A DNA stretch of 64,000 bases from Thiothrix subterranea (GTDB taxonomy: Bacteria > Pseudomonadota > Gammaproteobacteria > Thiotrichales > Thiotrichaceae): assembly GCF_016772315.1 (NCBI RefSeq), contig NZ_CP053482.1:1798001-1862000 (forward strand), written 5' to 3'. Below are positions 6,776 through 15,776 of this stretch, piece after piece. Position 1 is the first letter of the stretch; the number at the start of each line of letters is the position of its first letter. Both the position numbers and the translations under genes were made by a program. Under the pieces are notes generated by a model. The model did not search any database. It was not told the DNA's origin and was given only the letters and a program-made list of their open reading frames with translations.

Positions 6776-8929
6776 TCACCCCTTGCGCTGCGCATCAATC
6801 ACCGATGGCAATTGCAACAGCTTTTCCAAGACCTCGCCGAGTTGTTGCACATCGCGGATTTCCAACGTGAAATCCATCACCGCCAGACAAGGGTCGTGCG
6901 TGTCACGGGTATGCAGGCTGTGAATATTCACCTTTTCCTTCGCCAGCAAACTGGCAATATCGCCTAACACCCCCGATTTATTGTACGTCGACACCGTGAT
7001 GTCGGCGGCATACGCGGCGGTGTGGCTACCCCAGTCCACCTCGATAATGCGTTCCTCACGTTCCTTGCGTAAGTTGGCAAAGTCGGGGCAATCGGTGCGG
7101 TGCACAATCACGCCACGCCCTTGCGACAAATACCCCGCAATCGGATCACCATTGACCGGGTGGCAACAGGTCGCCAACTGGGTATACAGCTTGCTGACCC
7201 CGCGTACCTCAATATCGCTGCTCACCGTATCGAGGCTACGGGTCTTGCGTAATTTGAATTCGGCCTCGTGGGTGCTCAGCAAAAAGCGGCGAATTTGCGC
7301 CGGAGACACTTCATTACGCCCGACCGCAATCAGGAAATCGCGCTCGCTAGGGCGACTGAATTGCCGTGCCAGTTCCGCGTAATCCAATTTACCCAAATTG
7401 AGCAAATGGCGTTCCTTCTCAAGGATGCGTTCGCCATCTTTGGCATTCTGTTCGTGGTTTTGCTGGCTAAACCATTGGCGTACTTTTTGGCGGGTACTGC
7501 CGGATTTGACGAAACCGAGTTCGGGTTTCATCCAATCCTGACGCGGGTGCTCGTTTTTACTGGTAAGAATTTCAACCTGATCGCCATTACGCAGCGCGTA
7601 ATTGAGCGGCACAATGTTGCCATTCACCTTTGCCCCTCGGCAACGGTGTCCGACGCTGGTATGCACATGGTAAGCAAAATCCACCGACGTTGAGCCTTTC
7701 GGCATGTCAATAATTCGACCCTTGGGCGTAATCACAAACACCCGGTCGCTGAAGACTTCCGTGCGGAAATCCTCCATCAAATCGCTGTCACTGTCGTTGC
7801 TATCCAATAAGCGCCGCATCGAATTGATCGCATCGCTCATGGCTTGATCTTGGCGTCCGCCTTCTTTGTAATACCAATGCGCCGCCATCCCTAGCTCGGC
7901 AAAACGGTGCATTTCGTGAGTACGGATTTGCACTTCCACAAATTTACTTTCCGGCCCCACCACCACGGTGTGAATCGACTCGTAACCGTTGGGCTTGGAA
8001 TTGCTAATATAATCATCGTATTCTTCGGGAATATGCCGCCAAGTATTGTGCACCGCATCCAGCGTGCGGTAGCAAGTACCGGTATCCGCCACCATCACCC
8101 GTACCGCGCGTAAATCGTAGAGTTCGTCAATCCCAATCTGCTTGCGGCTGATCTTTTTCCAAATGCTGTACAGGTGTTTGGGGCGACCGTACACCTCGGC
8201 CTGAATGTCATTTTTAACCAATAATTCTTTGAGGATGTGAATAAAATCAGCAATGTATTGCTCACGCTCAATGCGCTTATCGGCTAATGATTTGGCGATA
8301 CCCTTATAGATATCAGGGTGCAAAAACCGGAACGACAAATCCTCCAATTCCCATTTGACTTGGCTAATACCTAAACGGTTTGCCATCGGCGCGTACAAAT
8401 CCATGCTCATCCGCGCCACACAACGGTGCAAATCCGACAGCTCCTCCCGCGACAACAAGCGCAGGTGTTGCAAGCTCCACGCCAATTTAATCAGCACAGT
8501 GCGAATGTCTTTAATCATCGCCATCAACATGCGCCGCAACTGTTCGCCCTGCTCTTGACGCGAGCTGCTAGGGTCCGTGTTTTCCACGCAGTCACGGAAA
8601 CGTTGCAGATTGCGCATGTCTTCACACAAGCGCCGCACGGCTTGCCCGTACTCTTTTTCCACCTCATCCAAACTCAGGTTTTTCTGGAAACGGCTATCGC
8701 ACAGCAACGCCGCCATTAAGGTGGTTTGATCGACATCCAAATGGCGCAGGATTTCAGCGACATCCAAGCTACAAGGTTGTAAGGGGTCAGTCGGCGGCGG
8801 GGATTGCAACAAATTGTCGATGATTTGCCCAATCAGGTAAAAATCGCGCTCATTATCGGACACCCAAAAGCGCTCAATCCACGCCTGACGGGTTCGTGAC
8901 TCGGTATCGTTGGTTCGGCTATGTCGCAT
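6776..8929 (-). CDS. relA: GTP pyrophosphokinase RelA
   Basis: A 717-residue RelA/SpoT-family protein. The N-terminal HD domain is degenerate: where hydrolases have HDxxED this one has LCDSRFQ, so (p)ppGpp hydrolysis is not expected. The synthetase domain is intact, with the EYDDYI (EXDD) motif characteristic of RelA rather than the RXKD of bifunctional enzymes, and KPNGYESIHT. TGS, zinc-finger-like (TCCHPVNGDPI) and ACT domains follow. It makes (p)ppGpp on stalled ribosomes during amino acid starvation. It appears to be a single-gene unit. A separate SpoT is expected elsewhere in the genome. Confidence 0.93.
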   Translation of the reverse strand: MRHSRTNDTESRTRQAWIERFWVSDNERDFYLIGQIIDNLLQSPPPTDPLQPCSLDVAEILRHLDVDQTTLMAALLCDSRFQKNLSLDEVEKEYGQAVRRLCEDMRNLQRFRDCVENTDPSSSRQEQGEQLRRMLMAMIKDIRTVLIKLAWSLQHLRLLSREELSDLHRCVARMSMDLYAPMANRLGISQVKWELEDLSFRFLHPDIYKGIAKSLADKRIEREQYIADFIHILKELLVKNDIQAEVYGRPKHLYSIWKKISRKQIGIDELYDLRAVRVMVADTGTCYRTLDAVHNTWRHIPEEYDDYISNSKPNGYESIHTVVVGPESKFVEVQIRTHEMHRFAELGMAAHWYYKEGGRQDQAMSDAINSMRRLLDSNDSDSDLMEDFRTEVFSDRVFVITPKGRIIDMPKGSTSVDFAYHVHTSVGHRCRGAKVNGNIVPLNYALRNGDQVEILTSKNEHPRQDWMKPELGFVKSGSTRQKVRQWFSQQNHEQNAKDGERILEKERHLLNLGKLDYAELARQFSRPSERDFLIAVGRNEVSPAQIRRFLLSTHEAEFKLRKTRSLDTVSSDIEVRGVSKLYTQLATCCHPVNGDPIAGYLSQGRGVIVHRTDCPDFANLRKEREERIIEVDWGSHTAAYAADITVSTYNKSGVLGDIASLLAKEKVNIHSLHTRDTHDPCLAVMDFTLEIRDVQQLGEVLEKLLQLPSVIDAQRKG

Positions 8930-8965
8930 GTCAGCAATGCTTCCTCTCTAACAAATAGTTATTAT

Positions 8966-9649
8966 TTATAGTGTTGCAATAACAGCCTCCAGTTGCGCAA
9001 GGTGGTGAATGGTCGCATCCGGTTCCCTCCCACCCGGCCAAGTTTGGCGTTCGGGATTAAACCAGACGGTACGCAAGCCTGCACTGGCTGCCCCCTGAAT
9101 ATCCCGCACCGGATCATCGCCCACGTAGACGGCTTGGTGCGGAGAAATGCCTACACGTTCTAATGCTTGGTGGAAAATAGCCGGGTGTGGTTTGGCGACC
9201 CCGGCCTCGGCAGAACTGTGCGTAAATTGAAACAAATGCCCAACACCAATGTGATGGACACTGGCATTACCATTACTGATAACGCCAAGCAAAAAACGTG
9301 CCGAGAGTGACTCCAGCGCCTCCAACGCCCCTTCAAAGAAGGTCACTTCATTGCGTGCCAACCAAAACACTTCAAACCCCTCCGCCACCAAGGTATCGGG
9401 ATAAGCGTGTGCTTGCGCCAAGGTTGCCAGCCAGTTTTTGCGTAATTGGGTAAGATTATAGTGCAATTCAGGGTATTGCTGCATGTAGTTCATGCGATGT
9501 TTAATCAGTTCAGGTAGCGCATACTGCGCGGTGATCAGCGGGTAATGTTGCTGCAACCATCCATAAAAATGCCGTTCCGCTTGTTGAATCACCGGCTTTA
9601 CCGGCCACAAAGTGTCGTCAAGGTCAAAAGCAATACAGCGTATAGTCAT
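8966..9649 (-). CDS. HAD-superfamily hydrolase
   Basis: About 227 residues. The HAD nucleophile motif (FDLDDTLW) is at residues 8-15, motif II at GVISNGN, and motif III/IV as KPHPAIFHQAL and YVGDDPVRDIQGA. The cap between motifs I and II is helical (C1 type), as in YjjG and FMN/5'-nucleotide phosphatases. It probably dephosphorylates a small metabolite; the substrate is not determined. The ATG at 9649 is preferred over an upstream in-frame GTG at 9661 because it starts right before the core strand. Confidence 0.88.
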   Translation of the reverse strand: MTIRCIAFDLDDTLWPVKPVIQQAERHFYGWLQQHYPLITAQYALPELIKHRMNYMQQYPELHYNLTQLRKNWLATLAQAHAYPDTLVAEGFEVFWLARNEVTFFEGALEALESLSARFLLGVISNGNASVHHIGVGHLFQFTHSSAEAGVAKPHPAIFHQALERVGISPHQAVYVGDDPVRDIQGAASAGLRTVWFNPERQTWPGGREPDATIHHLAQLEAVIATL

Positions 9650-9728
9650 GATGCTACTCACGATATGGGTTAGAATTTAGGGGTAATATTAGCATTCGCT
9701 AACACAATCATCATCAAAGGAGGCTGAC

Positions 9729-10535
9729 ATGAAAATCCGTCATTTAATAGTACTGGCAGCAAGCCTGTTGTTATTCCCCGCGTCATTATGGGCGCAAACC
9801 GTGGTGCTGGTACACGGTTTCCAAAGCACCGGCATGGACTGGCGCAAACAAGGCGTTACCCCCGTATTGCAACAATACGGCTGGGTAGACGGCGGTAATG
9901 TGGTCATGACACCACAAGGCGCTTACAGCATCAGCAATCCCACCGTGAAACCAGAACGCATTTTCTACACGCTGGAATTACCCTCGCGTGCACCGATTAT
10001 GCTGCAAACGTATTGGTTGAACGCTTATTTGCAACACCTTCACACCCAACGCCAAGAGCCGCTGACTTTGGTCGGGCATTCGGCGGGTGGTTTAGTCGCA
10101 CGCGCTTGGCTGGTGAGCGCCAACAGTGTGCCGGTGGATACCTTGGTAACGCTGGCAACCCCGCACGTTGGCACACCCAGCGCGGATTTGGCGAGTTTAG
10201 CAACCGATACCCCAATGGGCTTTTTCGCGGACATGATGGGCTTTGATAAATGGAGCAGTGAGCCGGATGATTTGTACGATGATCTGCGCGTGGAACAGCC
10301 GGGGCGGTTTTTGTATTGGCTGAATCATCAGCCGCACCCGTCCATCCGTTATGTTTCAGTGGTGCGGGATAACCAAATGCGCCCCGACCGCTTTGATTTT
10401 GTGGTACCGACTTACAGCCAAGACATGAACAATACGTTTGCCCTGCGCGGTAAGTCCGAATATTGGACAGTGCCACGCTCGCACTTTTTGAGTATTCGGG
10501 ATGGTTATGTATTGGCGCGGATTTTGGGGCGCTAA
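9729..10535 (+). CDS. Secreted alpha/beta hydrolase (lipase-like)
   Basis: A 268-residue protein with a signal peptide (residues 1-22, cleaved after SLWA) and a lipase-type alpha/beta hydrolase fold. An HGF oxyanion segment follows the first strand (VVLVHGFQ), and the nucleophile elbow is GHSAGG near residue 116. A catalytic aspartate and histidine are expected near DRFDFVVPT and SHFLSI. A strong AAAGGAGG ribosome site lies 7 bases before the ATG. It probably hydrolyses lipid esters in the periplasm or outside the cell. No lipase chaperone gene is adjacent. Confidence 0.85.
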   Translation: MKIRHLIVLAASLLLFPASLWAQTVVLVHGFQSTGMDWRKQGVTPVLQQYGWVDGGNVVMTPQGAYSISNPTVKPERIFYTLELPSRAPIMLQTYWLNAYLQHLHTQRQEPLTLVGHSAGGLVARAWLVSANSVPVDTLVTLATPHVGTPSADLASLATDTPMGFFADMMGFDKWSSEPDDLYDDLRVEQPGRFLYWLNHQPHPSIRYVSVVRDNQMRPDRFDFVVPTYSQDMNNTFALRGKSEYWTVPRSHFLSIRDGYVLARILGR

Positions 10536-10649
10536 CAATTCGCCATAAACCCCCAATTTCCTACCGCACATTCGGTTAGAGTGCTGAATGCCACAGCAGC
10601 TTGCAGTATACTTGCCCCCTTTCAGGCATAAACGTAAAGCAAGTAAGTT

Positions 10650-11558
10650 ATGGCTAACTATGACCTTTCCACCTTTCAAGGGCTGATTCTGGCTCTGCAA
10701 GATTACTGGGCGCAACAGGGCTGCGTCATCATGCAACCGTATGACATGGAAATGGGCGCGGGGACGTTCCATCCAGCGACATTCCTGCGTTCCATCGGCC
10801 CTGAGCCGTGGCGTGCGGCGTATGTGCAACCCTCGCGCCGCCCCACGGACGGGCGTTACGGTGAAAACCCCAACCGGCTGCAACACTATTACCAGTTTCA
10901 GGTCTTGCTGAAACCGTCACCCGATAATATTCAGGAACTGTATCTCGGTTCACTGCAAATGCTCGGTTTTGACCCGCTGGTACATGACATCCGCTTCGTA
11001 GAAGACAACTGGGAATCGCCAACGCTGGGCGCATGGGGTTTGGGTTGGGAAGTATGGTTGAACGGCATGGAAGTCACCCAGTTCACCTACTTCCAGCAAG
11101 TCGGCGGCTTGGATTGCAAACCGGTCAGCGGCGAGATTACCTACGGTCTGGAACGCCTTGCGATGTACATGCAAAACGTGCAAAGCGTCTACGATCTGGT
11201 GTGGACAAAAGGCCCGCAAGGTGTTGTCACCTACGGCAATGTCTACCACCAGAACGAAGTCGAGCAATCCACTTACAACTTTGAACACGCCAATGTTGAA
11301 GAACTGTTCCACACCTTTGATGTGTGCGAACGCGAAAGCCAGCGCCTGATCGAAGCCGGATTGCCCTTGCCTGCTTACGAACAAATGCTCAAAGCCTCGC
11401 ACACCTTCAACTTGTTGGATGCGCGCAAAGCCATTTCTGTGACCGAACGCCAGCGCTTCATTTTGCGGGTGCGTACCTTGTCGCGAGCGATTGCCGAAGC
11501 CTATTACAACGTCCGTGAAGCGTTAGGCTTCCCGATGCTGTCCGCAGGAGAAAAATAA
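10650..11558 (+). CDS. glyQ: Glycine--tRNA ligase alpha subunit
   Basis: A 302-residue GlyQ, the class II catalytic alpha subunit of the heterotetrameric glycyl-tRNA synthetase. It shows the highly conserved start ([15 protein letters not shown]), [19 protein letters not shown], and [19 protein letters not shown] (shown in parts). The alpha2beta2 form is typical of most bacteria. The stop codon shares a base with the glyS start (TAATG), so the subunits are translationally coupled. Length and motifs are complete. Confidence 0.97.
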   Translation: MANYDLSTFQGLILALQDYWAQQGCVIMQPYDMEMGAGTFHPATFLRSIGPEPWRAAYVQPSRRPTDGRYGENPNRLQHYYQFQVLLKPSPDNIQELYLGSLQMLGFDPLVHDIRFVEDNWESPTLGAWGLGWEVWLNGMEVTQFTYFQQVGGLDCKPVSGEITYGLERLAMYMQNVQSVYDLVWTKGPQGVVTYGNVYHQNEVEQSTYNFEHANVEELFHTFDVCERESQRLIEAGLPLPAYEQMLKASHTFNLLDARKAISVTERQRFILRVRTLSRAIAEAYYNVREALGFPMLSAGEK

Positions 11559-13618
11559 TGTTACACGATTTATTGGTGGAAATTGGCACCGAAGAGTTGC
11601 CACCCAAAGCCCTGAAAAAACTCTCCGACGCTTTCACGGCGGGTATTGTGGCGGGTCTAGCGGATGCGGGTCTGGTCGCAGCGGAAGTCTACCCTTATGC
11701 TGCGCCGCGCCGTTTAGCGGTATGGTTGAAAGGCGTGCCCAAGCAGCAAGCCGACCAAATTATCGAGCGCAAAGGCCCCGCGTTGGCAGCCGCGTTTGAC
11801 AAAGAAGGCAACCCCAGTAAAGCGGCGGAAGGATTTGCGCGGTCGTGCGGCGTGGCGTTCGCGGACTTGCAACAGATTGATACCGACAAAGGCGGCTGGC
11901 TGATCTTCCGCCAGCAACAAGTCGGGCAACAAACCACGGCACTTTTCCCTGCGATTGTGGAAAAGTCCCTCGCGGCACTGCCGATCCCGAAGCGGATGCG
12001 TTGGGGTAGCGGCACGGCGGAATTCGTGCGTCCCATTCATTGGATTGTGATGCTGGCGGATAGCGCCGTGATTGACGCGAATATTCTGAGCATTCAGACC
12101 GGACGCGAAACCCGTGGACACCGTTTTCACGCGCCTGCTCCCGTGGCGATTACCTCGCCTGCCGATTACGCCGTGCAATTGGGCGATGCGTATGTGGTCG
12201 CTCGCTTTGAAGCGCGGCGCGACATGATCAAGACTAAAGTTGAAGCCCTTGCGGCTGAACTCGGCGGCACAGCTATCATGCCGGAAGAGTTGCTGGATGA
12301 AGTCACCGGCTTGGTCGAATGGCCTGTTCCCGTGGCGGGGCGTTTTGAGGAACGTTTCCTCGACGTGCCGCAGGAAGCCTTGATTTCGACCATGCAGGAC
12401 AACCAAAAATATTTCGCACTGGTCGATGCTGACGGCAAATTGATGCCGAATTTCATCACTGTCGCCAATATCGAAAGCCGCGATGTTTCGCAAATTTCTA
12501 CCGGGAATGAGCGCGTGATTCGCCCGCGTTTCAGCGATGCCGAATTCTTTTGGACGCAAGACAAAAAGCAAACGTTGGAAAGTCGCCGCGAACAGCTCAA
12601 GAAAATGGTGTTCCAGCAAAAACTCGGCACGCTATACGACAAATCCGAGCGCGTCGCGCTGTTGGCAGCAGACATTGCCCAACGCATGGGCGGGGATGAA
12701 GCCTTAGCCATTCGCGCGGCGCAACTCGGCAAGTGTGACCTCGTGACCAGCATGGTGTTTGAATTCACCGAACTGCAAGGCACGATGGGGCGCTATTACG
12801 CCAACCACGACGGCGAAGCGGCAGAAGTTGCCAGTGCAATGGAAGAGCAATACATGCCGCGCTTTGCGGGTGACGAACTGCCATCCACCGCTACCGGACG
12901 TATTTTGGCGCTGGCGGAACGGCTGGATACACTTACAGGCATTTTCGGCATCGGGCAAAAACCGACGGGTGCAAAAGACCCATTCGCGTTGCGCCGAGCG
13001 GCGTTGGGCGTGTTGCGTATCTTAATCGAACTGCAATTACCGCTGGATTTGGCAGACTTGCTGGATAAAGCCGCTGACGGTTTAACCCCGCACCTTGGCA
13101 GCAAGCCGGATACGCAAGAAGCCTTGGATTATATCCTCGAACGCCTACGTGCTTACTATCAGGAGCAAGGCATTGGCGCGGAATTGGTCGAAGCGGTAGC
13201 TTCCCTCAAACCGACCCAGCCGTTGGATTTTGACCGTCGGGTGAAAGCGGTTGCTGCATTCCGCCAATTGACCGCTGCTGAAAGCCTTGCCGCTGCCAAC
13301 AAGCGTATCGGCAACATCTTGAAAAAGGTCGAAGGCAGTTTGCCGGAAAGCGTGAATCCGGCCTTGTTGCAGCTTGAGGCAGAACAAGCGCTTGCCAGTG
13401 CGGTGCAGTATCAGGAAAACAAAGTCGTGCCGTTGTTTGCAGCGGGGCAATACGAAGCCGCGTTGCTGTCATTGGCGGAATTGCGCGAACCTGTGGACAA
13501 GTTCTTCGATGATGTCATGGTCATGGCGGACGATGTGGATTTGAAAAACAACCGTTTGGCGTTGCTGAATCGCTTGCGTGGATTATTCCTGCGCGTGGCT
13601 GATTTGTCCGTGTTGTAA
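11558..13618 (+). CDS. glyS: Glycine--tRNA ligase beta subunit
   Basis: A 686-residue GlyS with the family start (LLVEIGTEELPPKALKKL) and the C-terminal HD-like and anticodon-binding regions (EQYMPRFAGDELP, FFDDVMVMADD). The beta subunit recognises tRNA-Gly and is needed for charging by GlyQ. The start overlaps the glyQ stop by one base. Length is normal for the family (about 690). It ends 40 bases before the EamA gene, which might be read through. Confidence 0.97.
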   Translation: MLHDLLVEIGTEELPPKALKKLSDAFTAGIVAGLADAGLVAAEVYPYAAPRRLAVWLKGVPKQQADQIIERKGPALAAAFDKEGNPSKAAEGFARSCGVAFADLQQIDTDKGGWLIFRQQQVGQQTTALFPAIVEKSLAALPIPKRMRWGSGTAEFVRPIHWIVMLADSAVIDANILSIQTGRETRGHRFHAPAPVAITSPADYAVQLGDAYVVARFEARRDMIKTKVEALAAELGGTAIMPEELLDEVTGLVEWPVPVAGRFEERFLDVPQEALISTMQDNQKYFALVDADGKLMPNFITVANIESRDVSQISTGNERVIRPRFSDAEFFWTQDKKQTLESRREQLKKMVFQQKLGTLYDKSERVALLAADIAQRMGGDEALAIRAAQLGKCDLVTSMVFEFTELQGTMGRYYANHDGEAAEVASAMEEQYMPRFAGDELPSTATGRILALAERLDTLTGIFGIGQKPTGAKDPFALRRAALGVLRILIELQLPLDLADLLDKAADGLTPHLGSKPDTQEALDYILERLRAYYQEQGIGAELVEAVASLKPTQPLDFDRRVKAVAAFRQLTAAESLAAANKRIGNILKKVEGSLPESVNPALLQLEAEQALASAVQYQENKVVPLFAAGQYEAALLSLAELREPVDKFFDDVMVMADDVDLKNNRLALLNRLRGLFLRVADLSVL

Positions 13619-13658
13619 TGTCTTGAACTGGGATTTTCAGGATTGAAGGATGGGCAGG

Positions 13659-14537
13659 ATGAAGAACGGATTTCCAATCCTGTTTGTGTTGCTGTGGAGT
13701 ACGGGCTTTATCGGTGCAAAATACGGGCTGCCGTATGCTGATCCGCTGACTTTTCTGGTGGCACGTTATGCGCTGGTGATTGTTGCCCTTTCCGTTTTGG
13801 CGTGGGCGGGTAAAGCCGTTTGGGAAACCAACCCTAAGCAATTATTCCATTTGATGGTGGCGGGCTTATTGTTGCAAGCGACGTATCTGGGTGGGGTATT
13901 TGTGGCGATTAGTCACGGTTTGCCCGCTGGCTTAACCAGTTTGATTGTGGGTTTGCAGCCGTTGCTCACGGCGCTGTTTGCGGGAATTTTGCTGGGCGAA
14001 ACGGTGCGGCGTTATCAATGGGTGGGGATTGCGACGGGTTTGCTGGGTGTTATTCTCGTGCTCGCGGAAAAAGCCAGTGCAGGGGCAGCGCATAGCTTTG
14101 GGTGGGAAGCGGTGATTCCGGCCTTATGTGCGTTGCTCGGCATTACGTTTGGGACGTTGTACCAGAAGCGCTTTTGCTCGCATTTTGATTTACGCACGGG
14201 GTCGGTGGTGCAGTTTGTGCCATCGTTACTCGTAACGGCGTTGTTTGTGCCGGTGATCGGTGAATGGCGAATTGAGTGGACGGGCGATTTCATGTTCGCG
14301 TTGGGATGGTTGGTAATCGTGCTGTCTTTGGGCGCAATCAGCTTGCTTAACCTGTTGATTCGGCATCAAGGCGCAACCAATGTTACCAGCTTGTTTTACC
14401 TGACACCGGCGGTGACAACGCTGATTGCGTGGTTGCTGTTTGATGAATGGTTAACCTTGCTGCAATGGTTCGGCATGGCGTTGACGATGCTGGGCGTATG
14501 GCTAGTGCGGCGCGTACCGCCAGTTGTGCAGGCGTAA
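13659..14537 (+). CDS. EamA/DMT-family transporter
   Basis: About 292 residues with ten predicted membrane helices in two repeated EamA units; the first has WSTGFIGAKYGLPYADPLTFL, seen in parts, and the second ends YLTPAVTTLIAWLLFDE. Proteins of this type export amino acids or other small metabolites. The start at 13659 is favoured by an AAGGA about 9 bases upstream; ATG 13650 is also in frame. It lies 40 bases after glyS, possibly in the same transcript, and is followed by a palindromic repeat at 14546 that may end transcription. The substrate is unknown. Confidence 0.88.
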   Translation: MKNGFPILFVLLWSTGFIGAKYGLPYADPLTFLVARYALVIVALSVLAWAGKAVWETNPKQLFHLMVAGLLLQATYLGGVFVAISHGLPAGLTSLIVGLQPLLTALFAGILLGETVRRYQWVGIATGLLGVILVLAEKASAGAAHSFGWEAVIPALCALLGITFGTLYQKRFCSHFDLRTGSVVQFVPSLLVTALFVPVIGEWRIEWTGDFMFALGWLVIVLSLGAISLLNLLIRHQGATNVTSLFYLTPAVTTLIAWLLFDEWLTLLQWFGMALTMLGVWLVRRVPPVVQA

Positions 14538-14545
14538 GCAACACC

Positions 14546-14573
14546 GTAGAGACGCAACATTTTGCGTCTCTAC
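14546..14573. repeat. 28-base palindrome, copy 1 of the GTAGAGACGCAA family
   Basis: Arms GTAGAGACGCAA and TTGCGTCTCTAC around a CATT loop, 8 bases after the EamA stop and 11 before the converging thiO end. The same arms occur at 31049, 57291 and 57338. It could serve as a bidirectional terminator here. Confidence 0.85.
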
Positions 14574-14584
14574 CAGCAGAAGCA

Positions 14585-15697
14585 TTAACCGAATTCAGCG
14601 GTGGGTGTACGCACTGCATCCAAACGGTAAGGTGTCGGATCAAGACCCGGCGTGCGCCCTAACATCACATCCGTCAGCAATTGCACCGATGCCAACGCCA
14701 TCGTCACCCCATAACGGTAATGCCCGGCATTCACATACAACCCCGCAATTTCCGGGTGCTCGTCAATATAGGGAACGCCATTCGGTGAGCCGGGGCGTAA
14801 ACCGCTCCAATGGTTATTGATCGGCAAATCGCGCAATGCAGGCATAATCGCATAAGCCGTTTCACGCAATTCATCCAAACCCTCGGTGGTGGTTTGCTTA
14901 TCAAACCCGCGCATTTCCAAGGTGGAACCGCACAAAATACGCCCATCTTGACGCGGGATCAGGTAACGCCCCTCATGCAATACAATGCGCTTAAGCAAAC
15001 CTTTCGGTCCTCGGAACAAAATCATTTGCCCCTGCACCGGGCGTATATCCACATGCAATGCCTGCATTTCCGGGAACAAGCCCGTCCACGCCCCCGTGGT
15101 GAGAATCACATTATTCGCTTTGAAAACTTCATTGCCCAACTTCACCCCAGTCACGCGCCCATTCGCCGTTTCCAACCCCGTAACGGGGTAATGTTCCGCG
15201 ATTTCAATCGGTAACAAGCGCAAGCTGGTGCGCAACGAGTCAGCAATCCGAGGGTTACGCATTTGGGCAATGTCAGGCATAAACATGCCTTGCGAGAAAA
15301 ATTCTGCCAATTGTGGTTCGCAAGTTTGCATTTCTGCTGTTGAGCTTAGCGGCTGCAAAGCGTAACCCCAAGTTTGCGCCCAGGCTTGTGCGCGGGCGGA
15401 TTCGTGCGCATCCGTCATCAATAAGCCAGAACGAATCCATTGCGGATCAATACCCGTAGCGGCCGTCAAGGTTTCACACAAGGCGGGGTAATGTTGCTGG
15501 CTGTATTGGCTCAGCCGTGAAATAGCATCCGGGTAACGCCACGGGTAAAGCGGGGACAAAATACCACCGCCCGCCCATGTCGATTCTTTACCCAATTCGC
15601 CTTGGTCGATGATCATGACTTTCAGACCCGCTTCGTGCAGGAAACGGGCTGTCAACATACCTAAAATGCCACCACCGACAATAATTGCGTCTTTCAT
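14585..15697 (-). CDS. thiO: Glycine oxidase ThiO (FAD-dependent)
   Basis: A 370-residue DAO-family flavoprotein. The N-terminal Rossmann motif is AIIVGGGILGMLTARFL with the following acidic residue (MIIDQGE). Conserved ESTWAGGGILSPLYPW and the C-terminal GLRPGSPNGVPYI and NAGHYRYG segments fit glycine oxidase. It oxidises glycine to the imine used for the thiazole ring of thiamine. No other thi gene is adjacent, so the role rests on family similarity; another small amine substrate is possible. Complete length. Confidence 0.85.
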   Translation of the reverse strand: MKDAIIVGGGILGMLTARFLHEAGLKVMIIDQGELGKESTWAGGGILSPLYPWRYPDAISRLSQYSQQHYPALCETLTAATGIDPQWIRSGLLMTDAHESARAQAWAQTWGYALQPLSSTAEMQTCEPQLAEFFSQGMFMPDIAQMRNPRIADSLRTSLRLLPIEIAEHYPVTGLETANGRVTGVKLGNEVFKANNVILTTGAWTGLFPEMQALHVDIRPVQGQMILFRGPKGLLKRIVLHEGRYLIPRQDGRILCGSTLEMRGFDKQTTTEGLDELRETAYAIMPALRDLPINNHWSGLRPGSPNGVPYIDEHPEIAGLYVNAGHYRYGVTMALASVQLLTDVMLGRTPGLDPTPYRLDAVRTPTAEFG

Positions 15698-15776
15698 GCG
15701 TCATCTCAACAACAGGGGGCTTAAAGTATACGGGAGACGCGGCGCGGTCATCTAGCGATGAATGCGCTTTAGGCGT

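Noticed and set aside
11714-12619. Open frame of about 300 codons opposite glyS
   Set aside because: Antisense to a well-conserved GlyS, His- and Arg-rich, and without a motif or ribosome site.
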